A stretch of DNA of 64,000 nt from Stenotrophomonas africana (lineage in GTDB: Bacteria; Pseudomonadota; Gammaproteobacteria; Xanthomonadales; Xanthomonadaceae), in NCBI RefSeq assembly GCF_013004645.1, contig NZ_JABEME010000007.1, positions 124,001-188,000 on the forward strand, in the 5' to 3' direction. Each line of letters begins with the position of its first letter. Position 1 is the stretch's first letter. The translations under genes were made by a program, and so were the position numbers. Shown in pieces: positions 45,560 through 55,948 of this stretch. The notes below the pieces were generated by a model, which was not told where the DNA came from, made no database searches, and saw only the letters and a list, made by a program, of their open reading frames with translations.

Positions 45560-46623
45560 AGGGACCGCTGGGCTTCAACGCCGATGACCTGATGCAGGAA
45601 ACCCTGGCCATGCAGCGCAAGCTGATGGAAGGCCTGAAGCTGCTGCCGCAGGTGGAAGACGTGGACTATGGCGTAACCGCCCGCGAGGAAGTCTGGCGCG
45701 ACGGCAAGGTGGTGCTGTACCGCTTCGTCGGCGAACAGGCACCGACCCGGCGCACGCCGCTGCTGATCGTCTACGCGCTGGTCAACCGACCGTACATGGT
45801 CGACCTTCAGGCCGACCGTTCGCTGGTGCAGAAGCTGCTGGCGCTGGGCCAGGACGTCTACGTGCTGGACTGGGGCTATCCGGACCGCTCGGAGCGCTTC
45901 CAGACCTTGGAGGACTACCTGCTGCGCTACATCGATGGCGCGGTGGATGCGCTGCGCGTGCGCAGTGGTGGCCCGGTCGACCTGCTCGGCATCTGCCAGG
46001 GCGGCGTGTTCGCGCTGTGCTACGCCGCGTTGCGCCGGCAGAAGCTGGGCAAGCTGATCACCATGGTCACCCCGGTCGACTTCCAGACCGCCGACAACAT
46101 GCTCTCGCACTGGGCACGGCAGGTGGATGTGGACCTGCTGGTGGATACGCTGGGCAACATCCCGGCTGACCTGATGAATGCCAGTTACCTGATGCTCAAG
46201 CCGTTCCGCCTGAACGTGCAGAAGTACGTGGGCCTGCTCGACATCCTCGATGACAAGGCGGCGCTGGAGGATTTCCTGCGCATGGAGAAGTGGATCTTCG
46301 ATTCGCCGGACCTGGCGGGCGAGGCGTTCCGCGACTTCATCAAGCAGTTCTACCAGGGCAACGGGCTGGTGAACGGCACGGTGCGGATCGGCGAGGAGGC
46401 GGTGGATCTGTCGCAAGTGACCCTGCCGGTGCTGAACATCTACGCCGAGCAGGACCATCTTGTGCCGCCGGATGCCTCGCGCGCGATGCGTGGGCGTTTG
46501 GGCACGGACGACTACACCGAGTCCAGTTTCCGCGGTGGCCATATTGGTATCTACGTGTCCGGCCGCGCGCAGCGCGAAGTGCCGGCCACGATCGATGGCT
46601 GGCTGAAGGCGCGCGACGCGTAA
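45556..46623 (+). CDS. phaC: class III poly(3-hydroxyalkanoate) synthase PhaC, 355 aa
   Basis: Polymerises hydroxyacyl-CoA into storage polyester. An alpha/beta-hydrolase fold with the cysteine nucleophile in the lipase-like box LLGICQGGVFAL (Cys about 148), aspartate in YAEQDHLVPPDAS (about 300) and histidine in FRGGHIGIYVSG (about 328). The shorter length of 355 and the adjacent phaE mark class III. The start overlaps the phaE stop, so subunits are made in coupled fashion. Confidence 0.95.
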   Translation: MKGPLGFNADDLMQETLAMQRKLMEGLKLLPQVEDVDYGVTAREEVWRDGKVVLYRFVGEQAPTRRTPLLIVYALVNRPYMVDLQADRSLVQKLLALGQDVYVLDWGYPDRSERFQTLEDYLLRYIDGAVDALRVRSGGPVDLLGICQGGVFALCYAALRRQKLGKLITMVTPVDFQTADNMLSHWARQVDVDLLVDTLGNIPADLMNASYLMLKPFRLNVQKYVGLLDILDDKAALEDFLRMEKWIFDSPDLAGEAFRDFIKQFYQGNGLVNGTVRIGEEAVDLSQVTLPVLNIYAEQDHLVPPDASRAMRGRLGTDDYTESSFRGGHIGIYVSGRAQREVPATIDGWLKARDA

Positions 46624-46639
46624 AGCCTGCTTCGTTTTT

Positions 46640-46661
46640 GTAGCGTCGAGCCATGCTCGAC
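46640..46661. repeat. SMAG/REP unit after phaC
   Basis: GTAGCGTCGAGC...GCTCGAC forms a short GTAG-headed palindrome 16 bases after phaC and just before the next small gene. Confidence 0.6.
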
Positions 46662-46671
46662 TGCATGGAGA

Positions 46672-47049
46672 ATGATGATGTTGCAAAGGAATTCGATGCT
46701 GCTTGCCGCGCTGCTGCTGGCGGCCCCTATTGCCCAGGCCGCGCCCAGTGCGGACGCAAAGCGCGAGATCGCCCAGCTGATCGCCAGCCTGGACGGCTCC
46801 CAGTGCCGTTTCCAGCGCAATGGCAGCTGGTACGACGGCAGCGACGCGCGCGGGCATCTGCAGCGCAAGTACGACTACCTGCTGAAGAAGGACATGGTGG
46901 ACAGCGCCGAGCAGTTCATCGAGCGCGCCGCCAGCCAGAGCAGCATGAGTGGCAAACCCTATCGCATCCAGTGTCCGGGACAGCCTGAACAGACCGCAGC
47001 CGCCTGGTTTGGTGCGCGGCTGCAGGCGCTGCGTCACCGCACGCCGTAG
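46672..47049 (+). CDS. DUF5329-like periplasmic protein, 125 aa
   Basis: A small exported protein. The signal peptide LLAALLLAAPIAQA ends near residue 22. The mature part has the family pattern AKREIAQLIASLDGSQCRFQ, NGSWYDGSDARGHLQRKYDY, and KPYRIQCPGQPEQTAAAWF with two conserved cysteines that could form a disulphide. Three consecutive ATG codons (46672, 46675, 46678) make the exact start uncertain; GGAG at 46667-46670 fits the third best. The role of the family is unknown. Confidence 0.78.
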   Translation: MMMLQRNSMLLAALLLAAPIAQAAPSADAKREIAQLIASLDGSQCRFQRNGSWYDGSDARGHLQRKYDYLLKKDMVDSAEQFIERAASQSSMSGKPYRIQCPGQPEQTAAAWFGARLQALRHRTP

Positions 47050-47062
47050 ACATGGGGGCGGT

Positions 47063-47084
47063 GTAGAGTCGAACCATGCTCGAC
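47063..47084. repeat. SMAG/REP unit
   Basis: GTAGAGTCGAACCATGCTCG followed by AC, a GTAG-headed imperfect palindrome like the one at 46640, lies in the 65-base gap before the PspC-domain gene. Confidence 0.55.
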
Positions 47085-47114
47085 CGCTTTTTTCCGTAGC
47101 CCAGGAGAACCGCC

Positions 47115-47318
47115 ATGAACACCACGCCGCGCACGCTGTCGCGTTCATTGAACGACCGCATGATTGCCGGCGTGATGGGCGGCATCGCCCACCGCTTCGG
47201 CTGGAACCCCACGCTGGTGCGGATCGTGTTCGTGCTGGTCTCGATCGGTTCGGCGGCCTTCCCCGGCATCCTGGTCTACCTGATCCTGTGGCTGCTGATG
47301 CCGAACGAGGCCGATTGA
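47115..47318 (+). CDS. PspC-domain protein, 67 aa
   Basis: A minimal PspC domain protein: RSLNDRMIAGVMGGIAHRFG, then one membrane helix (VRIVFVLVSIGSAAFPGILV with YLILWLLMP) and a short tail. PspC domains occur in envelope-stress systems, but stand-alone copies are common and of unknown function. The start has AGGAGAA upstream. The stop overlaps the TTG start of the next gene, so the two are translationally coupled. Confidence 0.88.
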   Translation: MNTTPRTLSRSLNDRMIAGVMGGIAHRFGWNPTLVRIVFVLVSIGSAAFPGILVYLILWLLMPNEAD

Positions 47319-47767
47319 AGACTGCCCCGGAGCCCTGGGCGATCTGGCTGCGCGCGCTGCAGGTGCTGGGAGCGGTGTGGACGTCACCCAATTCCCTGCT
47401 CGGCGTGATCGGCGGCCTGGCCGGCATGCTGGGTGGCGCAACAGTGCGCTGGAGCGGCCGTGACTGTGCGCTGGTGTTCGACCGCTGGCCGTGGGGACCG
47501 GGTGGGGCGATCACGCTGGGCAATGTGATCCTGCACACCGGCCATGACCTGGGCATCTCCTGCCGCACCTATGCGCACCAGGCCGGATGGGGCGTGGAGC
47601 CGCTGATCCGGCTGGATGATCACGAACGCGCACACGTGTACCAGTACATGGTGCTGGGGCCGCTGTACCTGCCGGTGTACCTGCTGTGCGGCGGGGTGAG
47701 TGCGCGCAATCCGTTCGAGCGCGCGGCCGATCATTTCGCCCGGTTCGGGCGTGGCTGGTGGCCGTAG
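47315..47767 (+). CDS. unknown protein with HExxH and downstream Glu/Asp, 150 aa
   Basis: The frame starts at a TTG that overlaps the stop of the PspC gene. It encodes a small protein with a possible membrane segment (NSLLGVIGGLAGMLGGATV), a beta-rich middle, and the zinc-type motif HERAH at residues 103-107. This is followed about 28 residues later by NPFERAADHFA (Glu135, Asp139). HExxH plus a later ExxxD is the layout of gluzincin metallopeptidases, which suggests metal binding; the short length and lack of a clear family match keep this tentative. Function unknown. Confidence 0.7.
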   Translation: MKTAPEPWAIWLRALQVLGAVWTSPNSLLGVIGGLAGMLGGATVRWSGRDCALVFDRWPWGPGGAITLGNVILHTGHDLGISCRTYAHQAGWGVEPLIRLDDHERAHVYQYMVLGPLYLPVYLLCGGVSARNPFERAADHFARFGRGWWP

Positions 47768-47769
47768 TT

Positions 47770-48175
47770 CCCAGCCAACGGCGCAGCCCCTCGTGGCTTG
47801 GTCGCGGAATGCGGTTCATGTGATTGGGCCGGGCGCGTCCAGCCACGGAGAAGAAATAGAACAGCAGAAGCGGGTCGCGCGCTGCGCTTGCTCGCAGCCG
47901 AGCATGGCCCTCTCTACAGGAAGCAACAAAGCAGCCGGCAAGGCGCTTTTGCTTTTGATCTTTTTTTCTTCTCCGTGGGTGGAGGCAGCCACCAGGAATC
48001 TGTCAGCGGCCGGGAGGGTGGGTAGGGCGGGGTGTCCGCGGCATGGATGCCGCGGCCAAGCCCCCATGGATGGGTTCACGGCGTCCCCGGCCTACCCACC
48101 TTCCCGGCCAGCCCACAGGAAACCGGCTTTCCGCGACCAACCAAACCACCCACGAGGGGCTGCGCCGTTGGCTGG
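47770..48175. repeat. 406-bp fold-back element with nested inverted repeats, no gene
   Basis: The region between the HERAH gene and 48372 holds no supported gene. Its ends are a perfect 26-base inverted repeat (47770-47795 and 48150-48175). Just inside are TTGGTCGCGGAA (47797-47808) and its complement (48129-48140). Within lie a second perfect pair, CCACGGAGAAGAAA (47843-47856) with its mate (47966-47979), a degenerate CTAC-ended REP unit (47896-47917), and a hairpin CCGCGGCAT/ATGCCGCGG at about 48037. It looks like a nonautonomous palindromic element. Confidence 0.7.
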
Positions 48176-48371
48176 AAACCCCGATTCGTTAGCCGAAAGT
48201 TAAAGATCCGTAAGCATTCTGCTGCGATCCCGCAGTCATCTGCATGCAACCGATCGTCATTAGCCTTCGTGACGTTCCAGTCAGGTTCGACGCGGTAAGC
48301 TCTCCCTCGATGAGCTCGCAGCATCGCTCATCGAGTGCAGTACGCAGTAGCAATTTGGAGGAATACATCAC

Positions 48372-48587
48372 ATGGCAATCGTTCTTTATGTCGGTGGTAG
48401 CAAGGATGGCGAGAAGGGCGTGGTGCCCTACGGCTTCAGCAAATCCCGCGCCGACACCGCGCTGGGGCCGGAGTTCTACACGGAGCGGTTCATGGAACTG
48501 CAGGGTGTCGGCAAGGTCCGCCTGATGGCCCTGGAAGGCATGCGTGACGAGATCGTCATGCAGCGCGCCGCCCGCCACTACCGCTGA
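48372..48587 (+). CDS. conserved hypothetical protein, 71 aa
   Basis: A small soluble protein beginning MAIVLYVGGSKDGEKGVVPY, then KSRADTALGPEFYTERFMEL and ending AARHYR. It has a strong TTGGAGGA site before the ATG, so it is surely translated. The preceding 196 bases after the fold-back element are AT-richer and probably contain its promoter. I do not recognise a family. Monocistronic. Confidence 0.75.
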   Translation: MAIVLYVGGSKDGEKGVVPYGFSKSRADTALGPEFYTERFMELQGVGKVRLMALEGMRDEIVMQRAARHYR

Positions 48588-48794
48588 CCTCCGCAACACG
48601 CGGCAGGGCGCGCCCACCATCGCGCGCCCGCGCCGGCATCCCAGCCCAGGGCCAGTCCGAGCCCTCTCGTTGCCAGGATGCCGGCGTCCAATCCGGCCCC
48701 GCCGCTGAACCTCGCCCCCTGTCAATGCCTTGTCCGGCTCCGTCGTGGATTGCCAGAATGGGGTCTTCCCGAACCGCGGCACAGACCTGAAGCA

Positions 48795-51182
<2,388 letters not shown>

Positions 51183-51389
51183 GGATCGTGCCCCCCGTCA
51201 CGGTTGATCCGGGGCGGGGGACTTGTCGGTTTTCCCCGTGATTGCGCACACTTGCGCCTGAGGGGGGCGTTCGGCCTCCCCGCTGTCGCTGGGGAGGGCC
51301 ATGACGCCAGCACGACCCGCCGTCTTCGTCGCAGGCTGCAGCGTTTCGCTGCGGTCGGCGCCTGCCCGTGCCGGCAGGGGACCGGAGTG

Positions 51390-53579
51390 ATGGCGGGCCA
51401 GGGAAACAACAGCAACGGGCTGCTTGAGCGGCGCCTGCAGGAGCTGTCCGAAGAGCGCCGCCGGCTGGCGATGATCATCGATGGCACTGCTGCGGGCACC
51501 TGGGAATGGAACGTGCAGACCGGCGAGATGCGGGTCAACGCGCGCTGGGCCGAGATCGTCGGCTACCGCCTGGAAGAACTGGAACCGATCTGCCAGAAGA
51601 CCTTCCTGAAGCTGGTGCACCCGGATGACATCGCGGTGTCCGATGCAGCGCTGGATGAGCATTTTGAAGGGCGCGCCGACAACTACGCCTGCCTGCTGCG
51701 CATGCGCCACAAGAACGGCCAGTGGATCTGGATCCAGGACCGCGGCCGGGTCTTTGAGTGGGATGGGCAGGGCAAACCGCTGTGGATGGCCGGTGCCCAT
51801 GCGGATGTGACCGAGCTGCAGCAGGCCCGCCAGGATGCGGCCGAGACCCGCCAGCGCCTGCAGGCGGTGGTCGATGCCTCTGACGAGGTTGCGGTGATCG
51901 CTACCGATACCGACGGCACCATCACCCTGTTCAATACCGGCGCACAGCGCCTGCTCGGTTACACCGCGTCGGAGGTCGTCGGCCAGCGCCGCCTCGATGC
52001 CTTCCATGATCCGGCCGAACTGCAGGCCTGGTTGCAGCCGCTGGCCGATGCTGATGGCAATCTGCCCGGCGTGTTCGAGGCGCTGAGCGCGCGTGCTGAC
52101 GGACAGACCTACTCGCGGCAATGGACGCTGCGGCGCAAGGATGGCCAGTCACGCCAGGTGCGCCTGTCGATCAGCCGCATGGAAGGCGCCAACGGAGCGC
52201 GTATCGGCTACGTCGGCATGGCGATCGACATTACCGAGATCCTGCAGGCGCGCGCCGAGGCGCGCCTGTCGGCGGAGAAGTTCGCCGGCGCGTTCACCAG
52301 TGCGGCGCTGGGCATGGCGCTGGTGTCGCTGGAAGGCCGCTGGCTGGACGTCAATGACGCACTGTGCCGGATCCTGGGCTACCCCCGCGAAGAGCTGCTG
52401 CAGGTCGATTTCCAGCGGCTGACCCACCCCGATGACCTGCAGACCGATCTGGCCCTGGTGCAGGACCTGCTGGCCGGGCGGCGCAGCCACTACCACCTGG
52501 AGAAACGCTACCTCGATCGCGATGGACGCGTGATCTGGGCGCGGCTGTCGGTATCGCTGGTGCGCAACGAGCACGGCGAGCCGCTGCATTTCGTGTCGCA
52601 GATCCAGGACATCAGCGCCCAGCGCAGCAGCGAGCAGCGCCTGTTCGAGAGCGAGCAGCGCAGCCGTATCACGCTTGATGCGGTGGCCGACCTGGTGCTC
52701 AGTGTCAGCCTGGATGGCCGTATCGACTACGCCAATGCCGCCGCGGTGCGCACGTTGGCGGGCGACGGTGCGCTGTCGCTGGCCGGGCACAAGGTGCAGG
52801 ACGTGCTGGCGTTGACCACCGAGTACGCGCCGGGGTCGGTGCTGGACGTTTCGGTACTGCTGGATCCGGAAAGCAACGCGGTGGACCTGCATGCCGACCT
52901 GCTGCTGCGCCTGGGTACTGCCACGGTGCCGGTGGACCTCACCCGCGCCTGGTTGCGCGATGACGAGGGCCACGTTCGCGGCGCGGTCTGGGTGCTGCGC
53001 GACGATACCCAGCAGCGTGCCCGCCAGCGCGAGGCACGGCACCTGGCCGAGATCGACCCGCTGACCGAACTGAGCAACCGCCGTGGCTTCGAGGTGCACC
53101 TGCAGCAGGCGATCACCCGCGTTGAACGTACCGGCCAGGCCGCGTCGCTGATGTACATCGATCTGGACAGGTTCAAGCCGATCAATGACACCTGGGGCCA
53201 TCTGGCCGGCGATGCCGTGCTGTGGGCGGTGGCCAGCGTGCTGCGTCACGGGGTGCGCGATTCGGACGTGGTGGCGCGGCTGGGCGGCGACGAGTTCGCG
53301 GTGATCCTTTCCGGGTGTACGCCGCGCCGCGCGGCCCGCATCGGCGGTGAACTGCTGCACACCTTGGCATCGCTGTCGATTCCGTGGGACCGGGACCGCC
53401 TGCATGTGGGCGCCAGCATCGGTATCGCGCCACTGGCGGGTGGGATGAGCGTGGACCAGGCTGTGGCGGCGGCTGATGCCCAGTGCTACCGGGCCAAGGC
53501 AATGGGTCGCAACAACGTGCAGGTGCAGGGCGAGGCCAGTGAGCTGCCGGGCGACGACATCGACCCGGCCGACGGCTGA
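51390..53579 (+). CDS. multi-PAS diguanylate cyclase, 729 aa
   Basis: A soluble sensor enzyme making c-di-GMP. After a short coiled start (LLERRLQELSEERRRLAMII) come three or four PAS/PAC units: about 25-150 (GTWEWNVQTGEM, HPDDIAVSDAALD), 150-275 (GTITLFNTGAQRLLGYTASE), 285-410 (LVSLEGRWLDVNDALCRILG, HPDDLQTDLALVQ) and a weaker one to about 535. The GGDEF domain follows, with DPLTELSNRRGFEVHLQQAI and the intact active site RLGGDEFAVIL near residue 631. No upstream allosteric RxxD is obvious. No EAL domain. No membrane helix, so it senses cytosolic cues. Confidence 0.93.
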   Translation: MAGQGNNSNGLLERRLQELSEERRRLAMIIDGTAAGTWEWNVQTGEMRVNARWAEIVGYRLEELEPICQKTFLKLVHPDDIAVSDAALDEHFEGRADNYACLLRMRHKNGQWIWIQDRGRVFEWDGQGKPLWMAGAHADVTELQQARQDAAETRQRLQAVVDASDEVAVIATDTDGTITLFNTGAQRLLGYTASEVVGQRRLDAFHDPAELQAWLQPLADADGNLPGVFEALSARADGQTYSRQWTLRRKDGQSRQVRLSISRMEGANGARIGYVGMAIDITEILQARAEARLSAEKFAGAFTSAALGMALVSLEGRWLDVNDALCRILGYPREELLQVDFQRLTHPDDLQTDLALVQDLLAGRRSHYHLEKRYLDRDGRVIWARLSVSLVRNEHGEPLHFVSQIQDISAQRSSEQRLFESEQRSRITLDAVADLVLSVSLDGRIDYANAAAVRTLAGDGALSLAGHKVQDVLALTTEYAPGSVLDVSVLLDPESNAVDLHADLLLRLGTATVPVDLTRAWLRDDEGHVRGAVWVLRDDTQQRARQREARHLAEIDPLTELSNRRGFEVHLQQAITRVERTGQAASLMYIDLDRFKPINDTWGHLAGDAVLWAVASVLRHGVRDSDVVARLGGDEFAVILSGCTPRRAARIGGELLHTLASLSIPWDRDRLHVGASIGIAPLAGGMSVDQAVAAADAQCYRAKAMGRNNVQVQGEASELPGDDIDPADG

Positions 53580-53641
53580 TCTCAGTCTGTGAGAGGGCGT
53601 GCGCGAATACTCCGCGCACTTCCCCTCGTACAGGTGACCCC

Positions 53642-53872
53642 ATGAATGTCTGCAATCCGGTAACGGTGCGTGCCTTCGCCCCGGCTCTGGTTGGCTGGTG
53701 CCTGGCCCTGGCCGCCTGCCTGCGTGCGGAACAGCTGCGCGGCGATCTGCACGCGCAGGCCCTGCTGCCGGTACTGCAGGGCGGCGCGGCCGCCCTGCTG
53801 GTGTTCACGCTGTCCTGCATCGGTGCCGCCAGCATCGTGTTGTGGCGGACGGGCAGGAACGCAGTGGAGTGA
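53642..53872 (+). CDS. small membrane protein, 76 aa
   Basis: Two hydrophobic segments (APALVGWCLALAACL and LLPVLQGGAAALLVFTLSCI with GAASIVL) joined by a polar loop RAEQLRGDLHAQ and ending in a basic tail. Coding is plausible from the amphipathic layout and the ACAGGTG site, but the gene is short and unrecognised. It faces the DUF5694 gene (convergent). Confidence 0.5.
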   Translation: MNVCNPVTVRAFAPALVGWCLALAACLRAEQLRGDLHAQALLPVLQGGAAALLVFTLSCIGAASIVLWRTGRNAVE

Positions 53873-53910
53873 TGCGGTGGAGGATGACCGCATCCCCATG
53901 TCATGTTGCG

Positions 53911-54999
53911 TCAGCGTAATACTTCATCCGAACTGACCAGCTGCACATCGTGCATCAGGTTGAGGTAAGCCTCGTAGTAGCCCTTGTGCGAGGCGCCGAC
54001 GATGGTCAGCATGCGGGTGCCTGGGTGCTGGCCCAGCACATCCCGCATGTTGGCGACCATGCGCAGGTTGCGGGTTTCCCAGTAGCCCACATAGTTGCGG
54101 CCGAAGCCCTCGGGAGATGGTTCCACCAGGGTCGCACCGAAGTCGCTGTTGTAGGCCATCATCGCGGCGTCCGAGGTGTTGTAGGCGCGATACATCGCGA
54201 GCAGCCCCTCGGGTTTGTCGAGGTTGGCTTCGAGTGGCTCGTCAGCGGCCATTCGCGACTTGACGAATGGATTGTCCCAGGCGGCCCGGATGGCTGCGAT
54301 GTAGGCCTTCCTTCGGGATTCCGGCGTGGGCGAATCCGCGGTGTGGTCGTCGACCGACCACAGCCGCTCCAGCCCCAGCCGTGCGGCCAGTACCCCTGCG
54401 ACCATGCCCACTTCGTCCGGCCTGGCCATGCGGGTGTCGAGGTAGCGCACCAGCTCGGGCGTCAGGCTGTCACCGGCACGGCGCTCTTCGTTGGGCAACC
54501 GCAGCCATTGCACGACGGCCGAACCGTTCTCGCCCGCAGCGAGGAAAACCGCGGCCAACCGACGCCGCTGGGCGGCGGTGGGTGTGCCCGGCCAGTCCGC
54601 AAGCAGGCGTTCCATCTCGGCATTGGCGCTGGGTACGTCCAGCCCGGTTGCTGCCTGCGCCGGTGCTGGATCGACGCAGTAGTCCTCGACACTTCCGGCG
54701 TAGCGGCCTGGATTGCGACGCATGAAGTCGCACTGCAGGCCGGACAGGTTCTCGACCGCGATCACCGTTGGCTGCCAGGCCTGCAGACGCTGCAGCAGGG
54801 GCTCCAGCATGGCTGGCCTGAAGGTCTTCGGCAGGCTGGACAGATGCGGGCTGCCCAGCACCAGCACCTCGTTCGGGCGACCCGCAGGCGGACCCTTCAG
54901 CTGGTCGGGATGGAAGGACGGCCGATAGGCGGCATCGGCAGCCAGGGCACTGGTACTGCACAGTCCCAGGAAGAGGTAGCTGGCCAAGCGTGCAAGCAT
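53911..54999 (-). CDS. DUF5694 family secreted protein, 362 aa
   Basis: An exported protein of unknown activity. The signal peptide ARLASYLFLGLCSTSALA ends near residue 21. The mature chain has NEVLVLGSPHLSSLPKTFRP, IAVENLSGLQCDFMRRNPGR, WSVDDHTADS and, near the end, MLTIVGASHKGYYEAYL. The pattern of a short beta-strand ending GSPHLS, an invariant VENL and a late G-A-S-H-K resembles TraB/ChaN-like folds, so a metal- or heme-linked hydrolase is conceivable. The ATG at 54999 has GGAG in place. Confidence 0.82.
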   Translation of the reverse strand: MLARLASYLFLGLCSTSALAADAAYRPSFHPDQLKGPPAGRPNEVLVLGSPHLSSLPKTFRPAMLEPLLQRLQAWQPTVIAVENLSGLQCDFMRRNPGRYAGSVEDYCVDPAPAQAATGLDVPSANAEMERLLADWPGTPTAAQRRRLAAVFLAAGENGSAVVQWLRLPNEERRAGDSLTPELVRYLDTRMARPDEVGMVAGVLAARLGLERLWSVDDHTADSPTPESRRKAYIAAIRAAWDNPFVKSRMAADEPLEANLDKPEGLLAMYRAYNTSDAAMMAYNSDFGATLVEPSPEGFGRNYVGYWETRNLRMVANMRDVLGQHPGTRMLTIVGASHKGYYEAYLNLMHDVQLVSSDEVLR

Positions 55000-55110
55000 G
55001 TGATCTCCGTGTCCGCGAACATCCTTCAGGTCGCTGCATGCTGGCCGTTTCCCTGCCCCGGGGAATCCCCCGTTGGTCATGGACCTTTCGGCTTGCGTTG
55101 CATGCGTCTC

Positions 55111-55694
55111 ATGAGCGACGCTGGATTCAATGGAAACGTGGTGCAGGACATGACCCCAGGCAACCGGGTGATCGAAAGTGCGAGGGTGTGCCTGCGGCCT
55201 TTCACGGCGGCGGATGCCGATGAGGTGTTCACCGCGATCACGCCGGGGCTGACACGCTACATGGCCTTCGAACCGCCGCCGTCGGAGGAGGCCTTCACTG
55301 CGGTCTGGCAGGCGTGGTTGCCCACCATCGCCGAGGGCACGGACATCACCTTTGTCATTCGCCTACGTGACGGTGGCGCCTTCCTTGGTCTGGCCGGCCT
55401 GCATCGGACCATGGACGCCGAGCCCGAGCTCGGCATCTGGATCGACGAAGCGATGCATGGGCAGGGCTATTGCCGGGAAGCCGTGCGGCGGTGTGGTCGT
55501 GGGCTTCCGGGCGCCTGCGATGCGCGGCATTCCGCTATCCGGTGGCCGAGCAGAACGCACCGAGCCGGCGTCTGGCCGAATCCCTGGGGGGCGTGCCCGT
55601 TGCGCGTGAGCAGCAAGTGAAGTACACGGCGATCGTTTATCGCATTCCTGCGCATATGCCTGGAGTTGCGACGGACGTCGCGGAATCCGGCTAA
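55111..55694 (+). pseudogene. frameshifted GNAT acetyltransferase (RimJ/RimL-type)
   Basis: The first part (ARVCLRPFTAADADEVFTAI, RYMAFEPPPSEEAF, ELGIWIDEAMHGQGYCREAV) is a normal RimJ/RimL-like acetyltransferase. After GYCREAV the frame degenerates, while the next frame continues AVWSWASGRLRCAAFRYPVA, EQNAPSRRLAESLGGVP and VKYTAIVYRIP to a stop at 55692. A one-base change near 55484 accounts for it. The start is uncertain (ATG 55111, GTG 55141 or ATG 55150). It could be a true pseudogene or a base-calling error. Confidence 0.78.
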
Positions 55695-55948
55695 AGCCCC
55701 GAATTCCGTCGCCGATATCCCCTCTGGATCCCGCTCCAGTCCCCCGCTGCAGGACCCCAGGCTGCCCTGGATGGGCGGTCCGCGCTGTGTGTTCCGCCGT
55801 TCCCCATGCCGATCGCACCCGCACCAGACGTTCTTGCCAGCCGCTCGAGGGGTGCCTGCCGGTACCTGTAGTCCCAAGCAACTGAAGTTGCCGCCGGGCA
55901 TCCCGCCCGACGGGTCGCAACCGCTTACCGGACACCGAGGATCAGACA

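Noticed and set aside
45178..47568. Open frame of 796 codons on the minus strand opposite phaE and phaC
   Set aside because: Mirror reading of strongly biased genes; no domain recognised.
47700..48203. 167-codon open frame across the fold-back element
   Set aside because: Composition follows the inverted repeats, no ribosome binding site or domain, and it overlaps the end of the HERAH gene in another frame.
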